The notes under the pieces: model-generated | The model's input: the letters and a program-made list of their open reading frames with translations, nothing else | What the model was told of the DNA's origin: nothing | The model's database searches: none | Program-made: the position numbers and the translations under genes | Shown here: one piece after another, positions 23,403-32,722 of the stretch | How positions within the stretch are numbered: the stretch's first letter is position 1 | Layout of the letters: each line of letters opens with the position of its first letter | Origin: Gammaproteobacteria bacterium | Lineage (GTDB): Bacteria; Pseudomonadota; Gammaproteobacteria; Xanthomonadales; SZUA-36 | Length of the DNA: 43,272 bases | Assembly (NCBI GenBank): GCA_021772935.1 | Contig: JAJFLA010000018.1 | Location: forward strand, 1 to 43,272 | Reading direction: 5' to 3'

Positions 23403-25544
23403 CTACTCAATGGTCGCTGGTTGTTTCTCACTCAATGCAGCTTGTTGTATCAGCCTTTCATATACAGAAATTGCCTGTCCAATGCGTCGATCCAACTCCT
23501 TTTTACTGGCGTTCCAACTAGAGATCAGGACATCTTCGGTGTCGAATCTCTCCCAGTCTTCATCCATGTCCGGTGTGGAAGTTCTAAAAGCACCCAACAC
23601 ACCGATATATTTTGAGGCAATGTCTTGAACGAGCTCTGGATTCCAAAAACGTTGATTACCATCGACATACAGATAGACCGGAGCTGTATGTGCTACGCGG
23701 TTTTCTTTTCCATAAGCACGTACGGCCAACCACAGAGAATCCTTAGCTTGAAAGTCATAGTTAAGCTCCAATGATTCCGACCCAGGTTTAGACTTCACCG
23801 TTTTGACAACTTTCCCATGAACCACAAGTTCAAGCTTTGATAAATTATCGATGTCGGGATTAACAGACGCTGTTGCTGAAATATTTACCAAGTCTCCCCG
23901 CTCCAGATCGAACTCGACCTGGTCAGAATCACCATTAACCTTGAACTCGATAACAGGTCCGTCGGAGACAAATGAACGCTTGCTGCTCCAGGCATCAAAC
24001 CAGGCTTGCGGAGTGAACGATTCGCCCACTTTGACATAGATACGTTCACTGCCTGCAATATGTATGTAAGGATAGTCGGACCCCGCTGCTGGAAGCACTT
24101 TGAAACCAAGGTTGAGGAAATCATAAAAGTAGCCGGTATTCAGAACACCCATTTGCAATATTTCGAAAAAGTCCACAGCCTCTAACGGAACATCCAACGC
24201 AAGGCCAAATTTGACATTAAACGCATCAATCGCCACATGGGCATAACCCCATAGTCCGCCGTCCTGGTGAATAAGTTTTGCAATATTATCGTAGAGGAAA
24301 TAATCTTTTTCTGTCCAAACGAGCCTGGTGGTATTCAGGCCTATGGTGTGACCACGATGTGACGTGCGCGGCGACTCCTGTCCTGACACTAAAGCATGAT
24401 CTGTGTCGACAAAGTGTCCAGCGCGACCAAAGGCATATTGAGGGTAGCTTTCATTTGATCCAATATTGGTTACCTGCAGTAAATTGGCAACATGAATATC
24501 TTCGGCCTCGGTGTATGCAAGAATACGCTTGTTCCTGGAGGGGTCCGGCCGGGCAATATGGATATGATCGTCCCCCGAATACCAACCCTTCGCTGGCATA
24601 TTTATCCAGCGCTTCAATTTGATATTGATGCGGCTGACTTCACCGGCCTTGATCTTGATTTTCTGGTGGACGATGCGGTATTCCGGACCCTTGTAAACCA
24701 GCAGGTCGTAACTTCCCTCAGGCGCCCTGGCCAAATAGTTACCGTCCACATAGAACACGTAGCGGCCTTCGCTCGACCAGGCCTTTGCTGTAGTGAGCAA
24801 GGGCCACTGCCTGAACTGCTCTCCAAAAGGCTCCAACACAACGGCATCATTACCCGGCAGTGGGCTACGACCCTGATTATCATACAAACCCACGCGCACG
24901 GAATCCGAAAAATTGTCTTCGTTGTGAATGCTTAGCTCGAGAAACCCCTGTTGAGCAGCTTCGGGCTGCTGTCGTTGTTCACGGGTGATTTTTATGTCAC
25001 AAAGTGCCAACTCCCCATTGACCTCTTTATTCTGTGGGTGTTTTGCGCCCAGAGCACCGATGGCAAAGTCAGTCTTTTCATATTTTCTGTTAGCGAAGCG
25101 CGCGCGCTCCAACTGCACCGTGACCCGTTCCCATCGTTCCTTATAGTCGGGGTTGAAACGAAGCTGTTTTGCCCTGGGGTTGATCGCATAGTCGTAGGAA
25201 ATATTAAAGCCATCCGTTTTGCTGCGGTCGAACAGCAATTCAAGCGAAACAGTTTCATCGATATCAAAGGCAAATTGGTCATCAACATCAAAGAAAAAAT
25301 ATGGTCCTACCAGGCATTGATGACCATCACGTTCCTCAACCCGTCCGGCTCGCCGCCAGGTCACAAAGCTGTCTCCGCCATGAAAATCAATATTCATCGT
25401 CAGGGTGCGCGAGATATTGACATCTGATTGCCAGTCGAGCTGTTGTTTTCCAAGCGGATGTTTGCTGTGTGCGAGACTGGTTTCTACTGGAATACACATA
25501 TATATAAGTAGCACTATTAAGCACTTAAAACAGACGGCTTTCAT
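23403..25544 (-). CDS. CehA/McbA-family metallohydrolase, exported
   Basis: A 713-residue exported protein. The signal peptide (FKCLIVLLIYMCIPVETSLA) is followed by about 290 residues of beta-rich domains. A PHP-type metallohydrolase core then starts with KGWYSGDDHIHIARPD (about residues 320-334) and includes EAEDIHVANLLQVTN, WGYAHVAIDAF, FFEILQMG and AAGSDYPYIH as metal-binding segments. CehA and McbA from carbaryl degraders, which hydrolyse N-methylcarbamates, belong to this family. A carbamate, ester or amide substrate is therefore plausible. The protein should act in the periplasm. It is co-oriented with the neighbouring amidase genes with a 20-bp gap. Confidence 0.8.
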   Translation of the reverse strand: MKAVCFKCLIVLLIYMCIPVETSLAHSKHPLGKQQLDWQSDVNISRTLTMNIDFHGGDSFVTWRRAGRVEERDGHQCLVGPYFFFDVDDQFAFDIDETVSLELLFDRSKTDGFNISYDYAINPRAKQLRFNPDYKERWERVTVQLERARFANRKYEKTDFAIGALGAKHPQNKEVNGELALCDIKITREQRQQPEAAQQGFLELSIHNEDNFSDSVRVGLYDNQGRSPLPGNDAVVLEPFGEQFRQWPLLTTAKAWSSEGRYVFYVDGNYLARAPEGSYDLLVYKGPEYRIVHQKIKIKAGEVSRINIKLKRWINMPAKGWYSGDDHIHIARPDPSRNKRILAYTEAEDIHVANLLQVTNIGSNESYPQYAFGRAGHFVDTDHALVSGQESPRTSHRGHTIGLNTTRLVWTEKDYFLYDNIAKLIHQDGGLWGYAHVAIDAFNVKFGLALDVPLEAVDFFEILQMGVLNTGYFYDFLNLGFKVLPAAGSDYPYIHIAGSERIYVKVGESFTPQAWFDAWSSKRSFVSDGPVIEFKVNGDSDQVEFDLERGDLVNISATASVNPDIDNLSKLELVVHGKVVKTVKSKPGSESLELNYDFQAKDSLWLAVRAYGKENRVAHTAPVYLYVDGNQRFWNPELVQDIASKYIGVLGAFRTSTPDMDEDWERFDTEDVLISSWNASKKELDRRIGQAISVYERLIQQAALSEKQPATIE

Positions 25545-25564
25545 AAATCTCTCTCTTTCCAGAG

Positions 25565-27097
25565 TTATATTGATAGTGACGGCCTGTGGTCAAACCACGG
25601 CGCCGCCCGTTCCAGTTGGGCGCAAACACTCAATAACAATGCATCTTCACCATTGCGTGCACTGAGCATCGCGGCCAGTGGCAGGCCACCGGTCGAGAGC
25701 CCCATTGGCACTGAAGCTGAGGGCTGGCCGGTCAGGTTGAACAGATGGGTATAGGCCGAATATTTCTTGAATCGTGTAACAAAGCTGTCAACCGTGTCAT
25801 CAGGCTGTGCATTGATGACGCCGAGCCTGGGCGGGGGCGTCGTCGTAACCGCCTGCAGCACAATGTCATACCTCTCTTGAAATCGTGCCATGCGTGCAGC
25901 CGCTGCATAGGCCACGTGACAGGCCGATATATACGCCTGCGCGCTTTGCTCCAGCCCGACACGGGTGAATGCCTGCGACAACGACTCCAGGCCTATTGAA
26001 CCAATCGGCTTGCCGATGGCTCTGGCCAGATTGTCCATGCCCTGGGAAAACTCTGAGAGCATCAGAATATTCTGCGTATGGTTGAGTTCATCGTGATTGA
26101 TTCCGGGTGTCGCTTCCTCAACTGAGTGGCCCAAATCTTCGAGTAAGTGCGCCGTGGCCAACACAGCTTTGCTAATCTCCGAATCCATTTTGACATCCGG
26201 TTCAGTCAGGTTGAGAGCAATCCGCAATTTCCGCGGCTCGGTCTGTGTCGCCTCGAAGTATCCCTTCCCGATGCCCGGTGCTGCGGCCGGTGCACCGGGC
26301 TCGTAACACGCGGTTAGATCCAGCAGGAACGCGCTATCTCTTACTGTTCTGGATAGTGCATGTCCGACACTCATCACAGAAGGACCCAATTCGGTACCTG
26401 GCCCGCGTGGCGTCAACATCCTTGTCGGCTTGAAGCCGAAAACGCCGCAGGCCGAAGCCGGTACCCTTATTGAGCCACCGCCGTCGGTGCCGTGAGCGAT
26501 CGGAACGATCCCGGCGGCAACCGCTGCGGCCGAGCCACCGCTCGAGCCACCGGTCGAATAATCAAGGTTCCATGGATTGTGACAGGCACCATATGCGGTG
26601 GACTCCGTCGTCAGTGCCATGCCGAATTCAGGAGTGTTGGTTTTTCCAAAAATCACCAGACCGGCGCGTTTGTGCTTTTCTACCAGTGTCGAATCACGCT
26701 TTGAATCGAAGCCGAACAGGGAGCGTGAACCTCCGGTCGTCGGCGTCCCGGCCAGTTGTACACCAAGATCCTTGAGCAGAAACGGCACACCTGCCAGCGG
26801 ACCACGCGGCAAGCCCTTGGCGATCGTAGCGTACGCCAGTTCATAGTGTTTGAGGGTTACCGCATTGAGCTTTGGGTTCAATGCCTCAACACGGCGTATG
26901 GCTTCGTCCAGCAACTCCTTTGGTGTTACTTTACCCCTTCGAACCAATGTCGCCAGGTCAATCGCATCGGATTGATCATAAAGGTTGGATATGTTGTTTT
27001 GAGCTATACTTTCACCCCTGCTCAGCGCCAACGCAGGTGCTGCAACTGCTAAACCCGCAACCGAGGTCGTGAATTGCCTGCGGCTAAGTTTGGACAC
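25565..27097 (-). CDS. Tat-exported amidase (amidase signature family)
   Basis: A 510-residue Ser-cisSer-Lys amidase. The N-terminus MSKLSRRQFTTSVAGLAVAA carries the twin-arginine motif SRRQFTT, so it is exported folded. Catalytic Lys is in FLLKDLG (near residue 107), the cis-Ser region in STGGSSGGSAAAVAAG (near 181-196), with the nucleophile in GTDGGGSIRVPASACG (near 203-218). The start is GTG with GAGGAG upstream. Family members cleave carboxamides, amino acid amides, carbamates or N-acyl compounds; specificity is not visible. It follows the other amidase by 26 bp. Confidence 0.88.
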   Translation of the reverse strand: MSKLSRRQFTTSVAGLAVAAPALALSRGESIAQNNISNLYDQSDAIDLATLVRRGKVTPKELLDEAIRRVEALNPKLNAVTLKHYELAYATIAKGLPRGPLAGVPFLLKDLGVQLAGTPTTGGSRSLFGFDSKRDSTLVEKHKRAGLVIFGKTNTPEFGMALTTESTAYGACHNPWNLDYSTGGSSGGSAAAVAAGIVPIAHGTDGGGSIRVPASACGVFGFKPTRMLTPRGPGTELGPSVMSVGHALSRTVRDSAFLLDLTACYEPGAPAAAPGIGKGYFEATQTEPRKLRIALNLTEPDVKMDSEISKAVLATAHLLEDLGHSVEEATPGINHDELNHTQNILMLSEFSQGMDNLARAIGKPIGSIGLESLSQAFTRVGLEQSAQAYISACHVAYAAAARMARFQERYDIVLQAVTTTPPPRLGVINAQPDDTVDSFVTRFKKYSAYTHLFNLTGQPSASVPMGLSTGGLPLAAMLSARNGEDALLLSVCAQLERAAPWFDHRPSLSI

Positions 27098-27123
27098 TGA
27101 TTCTTCTCCTCAATATTTTATAA

Positions 27124-28548
27124 TCAGAGACCACAAACGGGTGGTCGCTGTTTCCAGAACTGAGTGGCTTTCTCGAATGCATGGGCGAGCTGCAGCACAC
27201 CAAAATCATCGTGATAACGTCCGACAATCTGAACCCCAACCGGCAAACCTTCATCGGTGAATCCGCACGGCACCGATATCGACGGGTGGCCCGTGACAGT
27301 AACGAAGCAACAGGACCTCATCCAGTCGAGATAGGTGTTCATTTTTTCACCCTCGATCTCCTTTACATACGCGTGGTTGATATCGAATGGCGGAACCTGC
27401 GAGACCGGCAGAACCAAAAAATCATAAACTTGCATGAACTCGCGCATACGATGGTATAAGGCCGTGCGCTTACTCTCGGCATCAGACAAATCCGACCCGG
27501 AGACAGTGAGCCCGCGCTCTATATTCCAAACCAGGTTTTCATTCATCACCTCGCGGTGCTGCTCAAGCAGGCCGCCACACAAGTGCGCATACATCCAGGC
27601 CCGCCAAACCCTGAAAACATGGTCGGCATCAGTAAAATCAGGCAATGTTTCGTCAATATGGCACCCAAGTGCTTCAAAAACACCACGCTGCGCATCAATG
27701 GTCGCCGTTACTCTCGGGTCCAAAGGTAAGATGCCACCAAAATCACTGGCCCATGCGATACGGACACCACTGAAGTCACAGTCAAGCGGCCGTCGAAACC
27801 GGCTGCCTGGTACATCCAGGGAAATCGGAGACCTGGGGTCAGGCCCGGCCATCGCGCTCAACAACAGGGCGGCATCCTCAACAGTTCGTGCCATCGGCCC
27901 TTCCACAGGCAGAGTCATCCAGCCAAGGTCATTCGGCCAGGAGGGCACCCGACCCGCCGAAGGTCTGAAACCAACGACATTGCAAAAACTGGCTGGGTTA
28001 CGCAAAGACCCTCCTAGATCACTGCCGTCGGCGATTGGCACCATGCCGCTCGCCAACGCAGCCGCCGCGCCACCACTGCTGCCGCCGCAGGTCTTGGAGT
28101 GGTCATAAGGGTTGTGGGTGGCACCGAATACCTTGTTGAAGGTCTGCGAACCGGCTCCGAATTCCGGTGTATTGGTCTTGCCGATCATGATCGCACCGGC
28201 CTCTCGGATTCGTTCAACAAACAAGGTGTCACGGTCCGGAATGAAATCCTTGTGCACCAGTGATCCAAAGGTCGTTCGCACGCCTTTGGTCAGTGCCAAA
28301 TCTTTGTGTGCTACCGGCAAACCATGCAATGGCCCGGTGGGTTTCCCCGAAGCAAGCTCGTTATCAGCGCGCCGCGCGGCTTCCATCGCCTGTTCCGGCA
28401 ACAGGGTCACAATCGCATTGATGCGTGGATTGAGTCTTTCAACCTGGTCTAGATGTGCCTGCATGACCGTTTCGCAGGTAAGCTCACGCGACCGAATCTT
28501 CCTGGCCAGTTCCGTGGCAGTCTCAAAACAAAGCGGTTCGAAAGACAA
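27124..28548 (-). CDS. Cytoplasmic amidase (amidase signature family)
   Basis: A 474-residue amidase signature enzyme, a paralogue of the next gene but without an export signal. Catalytic Lys is in PVAHKDLALTKG (near residue 81), cis-Ser in TCGGSSGGAAAALASG (near 155) and the nucleophile in GSDLGGSLRNPASFCNVVG (near 175). The start is taken as TTG 28548 because AGGAT lies 7 nt upstream and the N-terminus then reads LSFEPLCFETATELARKIRS, usual for the family; a TTG at 28608 would add 20 basic residues of no evident use. It is the first hydrolase after the TonB receptor gene, separated by 230 bp with one inverted repeat. Confidence 0.88.
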   Translation of the reverse strand: MSFEPLCFETATELARKIRSRELTCETVMQAHLDQVERLNPRINAIVTLLPEQAMEAARRADNELASGKPTGPLHGLPVAHKDLALTKGVRTTFGSLVHKDFIPDRDTLFVERIREAGAIMIGKTNTPEFGAGSQTFNKVFGATHNPYDHSKTCGGSSGGAAAALASGMVPIADGSDLGGSLRNPASFCNVVGFRPSAGRVPSWPNDLGWMTLPVEGPMARTVEDAALLLSAMAGPDPRSPISLDVPGSRFRRPLDCDFSGVRIAWASDFGGILPLDPRVTATIDAQRGVFEALGCHIDETLPDFTDADHVFRVWRAWMYAHLCGGLLEQHREVMNENLVWNIERGLTVSGSDLSDAESKRTALYHRMREFMQVYDFLVLPVSQVPPFDINHAYVKEIEGEKMNTYLDWMRSCCFVTVTGHPSISVPCGFTDEGLPVGVQIVGRYHDDFGVLQLAHAFEKATQFWKQRPPVCGL

Positions 28549-28733
28549 GGCTTTTATCCTATTAAACCCTCCCGGGCGCTTTAATTTACGCCCCGGTGGG
28601 GAAGTCAATATTGAGCCAGGGCGCCTCTTATCTATTCATGAACTCGTATTTTACATCCAAAATGCCCAGCTTCTGCGGTGTAAATCTTGCCAATAGCGAA
28701 CTATTACCTGCGATTCACATCTTGAATCCGGAC

Positions 28734-28764
28734 ATTCTGAGTTGTAATCTCCTTCGCTCAGAAT
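28734..28764. promoter_or_regulatory. Inverted repeat between receptor and amidase genes
   Basis: ATTCTGAG-n15-CTCAGAAT is a perfect 8-bp stem 15 bp after the receptor stop (minus strand). With no T-run it is more likely an mRNA-processing or partial-termination hairpin that adjusts receptor versus enzyme expression. Confidence 0.45.
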
Positions 28765-28778
28765 AAACCAGAGGCTCT

Positions 28779-31277
28779 CTAGAAGTTATAAAATAGTGTG
28801 GCACCATATGTCAGTGGCATACCCACACTTCGAACATACGGACCGTTGCCACCGACGTACGCGGATGGGAAGTAATATTCGTCTGTGAGGTTTCTGCTCC
28901 AGAGTAACACGCGCCATTTGTTATCGTCCGACCCAATAGAAACACGTGCATTGAAAACCGCATACGAATCGGTTGCATCGCTTTGTTGTGCACCGCCAGT
29001 GGTGTCATCCTGGAAACTAAAATCTCCTGCAATCTGCATTACCAGGTTATTACCTACCGACCAGTCATACGACACAAGACCTTGTGTTTGCAATTTGGGT
29101 GCCTGCGCTAACTCAATGCCCGACGCATCGCGCGTGACAGTGTTCGGCCAACTACTGAGATCTGGATCCACTGCGTTCCATTCCTTAACCTCAGTATCGA
29201 GATACGCGAGCCCAAAATGAACATTCCAGCCATCAGCCGGTACCCAGTTCATATCCAACTCGGCACCCATGATTTCAGACTTGGGAACGTTGGTCAGACC
29301 GGAAATGTTGCCTACAAACGTAACCGAGACATCCTGTTCCTGTTTGTCTTTGTAGTCATAAAAGAATGCCGCAGCATTAAACTGCATCCGACCGTCAAGC
29401 AACGTTGCCTTGATACCTGCTTCGAATGATGTGAGTACTTCTTCCTTATAGGGTTTCAGCTGCTGAGTGGTATTGGAATTGGCGCCGTTAAACCCACCGG
29501 ATTTGAACCCCCTGGAAAGAGTTGAATACATTAGTACATCTTCTGATACTTTGTAGTCCAACCCCACCTTTCCCATCCACCGGTTTGTCGTAATAGTGTC
29601 CTCGACAACATGGAAGGCATCATTAATGTTCGGCCCACCTATCAACGCAAAAATGAACGTGGGCGACGTGGGGTCATCATCAATGGTGCCACAATCACCC
29701 GGTACGAGCGTCGAGCCAAACTGCGCATTCAGGAATCCACCAAGACTGCCATCGGCCGCGTTAAAAGTACATCCCGACCAGTCTCTGTCTTCTTCCGTAT
29801 AACGCGCACCCACTGTTAACCGCCAGTCATCCGCAAAGTCCCATTCCACGTGCCCAAAGACGGCTTTCGATTCTGTCTTTTGCTGATACTTGGTGTCCAG
29901 TTCCAGGATTGGTGTCGGTGCGAACAGACCAACCCCCCATGGAATAGAACCGAGTCCAAATACAGAGTCGGACATAAAGTAGTGGTAATACTCGTCCATG
30001 TCATCGTGGGAATAATAAAGACCGGCAATCCAAAGCAGGTCGTCAGATTGAGCGGAAAAGCGCAGTTCCTGTGAAAATGCCTCGATGTCAGTTGTGTTGA
30101 TATTGCTTGAATCGTTAAAGAAACCCCCATCCCAGTCGTTGGCTTCCTCACGGTTAAATTCGTCGTAGCCGGTGATAGAAGTCAGGTTTACCTCACCCAT
30201 TTCCCATTCCAGATTTACCGAAATGCCCTTGAGTTCATTATCCCGGCGAGGTCTTAGATTGAAGGTACTGCCAGTGATAGGGCTGGTATAACTGTTGGTC
30301 CAGTCAGCGAGACGATTATCACCGGTGGAATACCAGGGCGGTGTTTCACCAAAGTGAGCACCTGATGGCAAAAAGTATTCATCCAACGGCGTGTAGGGAT
30401 TGCTGAATGGTGGTAGTCCGACATCTCTGCCATCGTACGGTGTATTGGCCCGGTTATCGGACTGATCTTTTACATAATGGAAGTTAACCAAAACGGCACC
30501 ACTGTCACCAAGGTCAAAGTTGAACAGCGCCCTGACCGCATTGGAATCCAGTTCGCCGAGCTTGTCATCACGTGTAGTACTTTTCTGCCACCCCTTGTTG
30601 GATTGGGTTGTTCTGAAGGCCAAGCGAGCCTGCACACCGTCACTAAGTCCACCACTCACAAAACCCTCAAGGTCAAAAACACCAAACCGTCCATAACTGG
30701 CACTAAATCCTGCCTCGTGTTCTTCAGTTGGCTTATTGCTGACGAAATTGATCTGTCCGGCAGTGGTGTTCCGACCGTAAAGATCGCCTTGCGGACCCTT
30801 CAATACCTCGACCCGCTGGACATCGAACATCACACCCCGACTCATCACCGTGTACGGAATTGCAACCTCGTCAAAATAGAGGCCGACCGTAGACGATGCA
30901 CCAGTTGAGTAATCCTGAAAACCAACACCTCTGATTGTGTACAGCGGGACACCCGTAGCCGACGTATCATTGACCGTCAAACCGGGTGTGAACTGGGCAA
31001 TCTGTTCGGCAGTAAAAATGCCCAGATCCTTAAGTTGTTCGCCGGTGAAGGCATTGACCGTTATACCGATATCATTGACGCCCTGTTCGCGTTTTTGTGC
31101 GGTGACGATGATCTCCTCGATCCCGATCGAGGCTTCAGCTTCTTCGTCGGCCAGCGCCTGTCCTGCAGTAGCGAGGCCCACGATAACAAGGGTCAGCCCC
31201 GACACAAAACTAATTGGTCTGCTCAAAATCGAATCTGTAGAATTTTGGATTTTCTGACCTGAAAAAAAATGTCTCAT
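28779..31277 (-). CDS. TonB-dependent outer-membrane receptor
   Basis: An 832-residue receptor starting MRHFFSG, chosen because GAGGG lies upstream of this ATG; the longer frame has no support. After the signal peptide (LTLVIVGLATAGQALA), the TonB box-like EEIIVTAQKREQ (about residues 53-64) opens the plug domain (to about 180, with PLYTIRGVGF and RVEVLKGPQGDLYGRNTTAG). The rest is a 22-strand-type barrel ending in the aromatic YGATLFYNF. The sequence is of the broad substrate TonB group used for carbohydrates, aromatics and other small organics rather than a recognised siderophore type. First gene of the seven-gene series; three TGTATACA sites lie upstream. Confidence 0.92.
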   Translation of the reverse strand: MRHFFSGQKIQNSTDSILSRPISFVSGLTLVIVGLATAGQALADEEAEASIGIEEIIVTAQKREQGVNDIGITVNAFTGEQLKDLGIFTAEQIAQFTPGLTVNDTSATGVPLYTIRGVGFQDYSTGASSTVGLYFDEVAIPYTVMSRGVMFDVQRVEVLKGPQGDLYGRNTTAGQINFVSNKPTEEHEAGFSASYGRFGVFDLEGFVSGGLSDGVQARLAFRTTQSNKGWQKSTTRDDKLGELDSNAVRALFNFDLGDSGAVLVNFHYVKDQSDNRANTPYDGRDVGLPPFSNPYTPLDEYFLPSGAHFGETPPWYSTGDNRLADWTNSYTSPITGSTFNLRPRRDNELKGISVNLEWEMGEVNLTSITGYDEFNREEANDWDGGFFNDSSNINTTDIEAFSQELRFSAQSDDLLWIAGLYYSHDDMDEYYHYFMSDSVFGLGSIPWGVGLFAPTPILELDTKYQQKTESKAVFGHVEWDFADDWRLTVGARYTEEDRDWSGCTFNAADGSLGGFLNAQFGSTLVPGDCGTIDDDPTSPTFIFALIGGPNINDAFHVVEDTITTNRWMGKVGLDYKVSEDVLMYSTLSRGFKSGGFNGANSNTTQQLKPYKEEVLTSFEAGIKATLLDGRMQFNAAAFFYDYKDKQEQDVSVTFVGNISGLTNVPKSEIMGAELDMNWVPADGWNVHFGLAYLDTEVKEWNAVDPDLSSWPNTVTRDASGIELAQAPKLQTQGLVSYDWSVGNNLVMQIAGDFSFQDDTTGGAQQSDATDSYAVFNARVSIGSDDNKWRVLLWSRNLTDEYYFPSAYVGGNGPYVRSVGMPLTYGATLFYNF

Positions 31278-31372
31278 ATAATTTGCCCTCGGCAGTTCAT
31301 GCTGCTCATTTAATTCGCTGGATGTCCCAAATGTATCCCAGTAACACGTATGCATTCCTTAAGCAGTGCTTA

Positions 31373-31422
31373 TGTATACATACTTATTGTTTATGTATAC
31401 ATATTTGTTGTTTATGTATACA
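31373..31422. promoter_or_regulatory. Triple TGTATACA operator, 21-bp phased
   Basis: TGTATACA occurs at 31373-31380, 31394-31401 and 31415-31422, exactly 21 bp apart, each within TTATGTATACA. Two helical turns separate neighbouring sites, so bound dimers face the same side. The same core lies at 39002-39009 and, with one mismatch, at 35570-35577 before the GntR gene. MatR, the GntR-type malonate regulator of Rhizobium, is recalled to bind TTGTATACAA-like palindromes. These are the likely operators of the receptor operon. Confidence 0.75.
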
Positions 31423-31508
31423 CATTATTTCTACCAACTGCAAGAAATTACTTGTGCTGCTTGTCTCCTGATCCGGTAAACCTAACTGTTCGAATCCGCG
31501 CCCATGTT

Positions 31509-32606
31509 TTATAAATTTGCCAACAGACTTTCAGCTCTCTGGATTGCTTCGTCCTGGTGTGGCTGGAGCTCCTGCCCACCCAAACCGGCCATCAAATCGA
31601 GAAATGGATCGTCAACGCCGCTTAGCTCACCGGCTAATTCTTCCATTACGGCAAGCGCGAAAAACGGAACTGTCGGTGCGTTGTACCCGCCTTCGTGGCA
31701 CATAACGATGTGCCCCTTACACAGCTCTTCGGCCGCTACCATCAGTTTTTGGGTTAAGGACCGATACCCTCCACTGTGCATCTGCATTCGCCCGAGCGGA
31801 TCGTGCGCACCGGCATCAAACCCTGACGGCACCATGATTAATTGCGGCCGGTAAGCCTTTAACGCTGGAACTACGACACGATCAAACACCGCGTCATAAG
31901 CGCCTGTACCCGAGCCGGGTGGTAGCGGGATATTGATATTGAAACCCTCGCCCGGCCCGGCGCCATTGTCTTCAATCGGCCCTGAATCAGGTGGAAAGCA
32001 GTTTTCCTGGTGCACAGAAATAGTCAGCGCGCGCGGATCTTCCCAGAATGCAGCCTGCGTACCATTGCCATGATGTACATCCCAGTCCACGAAAGCGATG
32101 CGCTCAAGACCACGGGCTTCCAGCGCGTGCAAGCCTGCTACAGCACCATTACAGAACAGGCAAAAGCCCATCCCCATATCGGCAAGCGCATGGTGGCCGG
32201 GGGGACGCACCAGTGCATATGCGTTATTCACTTTGGCGTCCAGAACAGCATCCACTGCGGCGATAACGCCGCCCGCTGATAACCTCGCGATCTCATAGCT
32301 GTCCTTACCAAACGGGGTGAACGCACCTGCATCACCGCCCGTCTCGTCACTCATAGTGCAAAGCCGTTGCAGGTATTCCCTGGTGTGCACACGAAGTAAT
32401 TGTTCCTCTGTCGCCTTGGACGCTACAACAGGGACCAGCTTATCCAGCAAACCACTGACCTCCAGCAGGTTCCTGATACGTCGCTTGGTATCGGGGTTCT
32501 CGGCGTGCTCATAGGGCTGAACCGGCCCGCCCGGCGGCATGATGCCCGCATGGGTGCCGGTGTCGTGCCACATATAGATCTCATGCCAGACAAAACCAGT
32601 GCTCAC
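31509..32606 (-). CDS. Histone-deacetylase-fold amidohydrolase
   Basis: A 365-residue zinc amidohydrolase of the histone deacetylase/acetylpolyamine amidohydrolase superfamily, class II-like. The start is GTG 32606 (STGFVWHEIYMWHDTG), chosen because GAGGTAA precedes it and this is the usual family N-terminus. Active-site segments are RPPGHHALADMGMGFC (His pair, near residue 140), FVDWDVHHGNGT (Asp and His ligands, near 176), PSGFDAGAHDP (Asp ligand, near 267) and HEGGYN (Tyr, near 310). Such enzymes remove acyl groups from amines. Two LuxR-type boxes lie upstream. In this locus it probably deacylates an amide intermediate rather than a protein. Confidence 0.87.
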   Translation of the reverse strand: MSTGFVWHEIYMWHDTGTHAGIMPPGGPVQPYEHAENPDTKRRIRNLLEVSGLLDKLVPVVASKATEEQLLRVHTREYLQRLCTMSDETGGDAGAFTPFGKDSYEIARLSAGGVIAAVDAVLDAKVNNAYALVRPPGHHALADMGMGFCLFCNGAVAGLHALEARGLERIAFVDWDVHHGNGTQAAFWEDPRALTISVHQENCFPPDSGPIEDNGAGPGEGFNINIPLPPGSGTGAYDAVFDRVVVPALKAYRPQLIMVPSGFDAGAHDPLGRMQMHSGGYRSLTQKLMVAAEELCKGHIVMCHEGGYNAPTVPFFALAVMEELAGELSGVDDPFLDLMAGLGGQELQPHQDEAIQRAESLLANL

Positions 32607-32676
32607 AACTATTACCTCGCACACAAAGTGTTTTTTGAGATATATAGGCTAACAAGTGTGTGATTGGCTGTCCCGA

Positions 32677-32722
32677 CCCGGAAGTAGGGTTCTGTAAAGA
32701 GGCCGCCCCCCCTAAAGTAGGG
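32677..32722. promoter_or_regulatory. Paired CCCTAaagTAGGG boxes before the HDAC-fold gene
   Basis: CCCTAaagTAGGG (32710-32722) is a perfect palindrome with a 3-bp spacer; CCCGGaagTAGGG (32677-32689) is a second copy with two mismatches, 33 bp away (three helical turns). They lie 31-36 bp or more upstream of a TATATA -10 candidate (minus strand, 32641-32646). The adjacent MalT-like LuxR protein is the natural candidate to bind them and activate the gene at 32606. Confidence 0.55.

Noticed and set aside
31373-31430. Regular 21-bp repeats as a CRISPR array or replication iterons
   Set aside because: The palindromic core matches sites near gntR and matB. Units abut with no unique spacers, and there is no cas gene or replication initiator.
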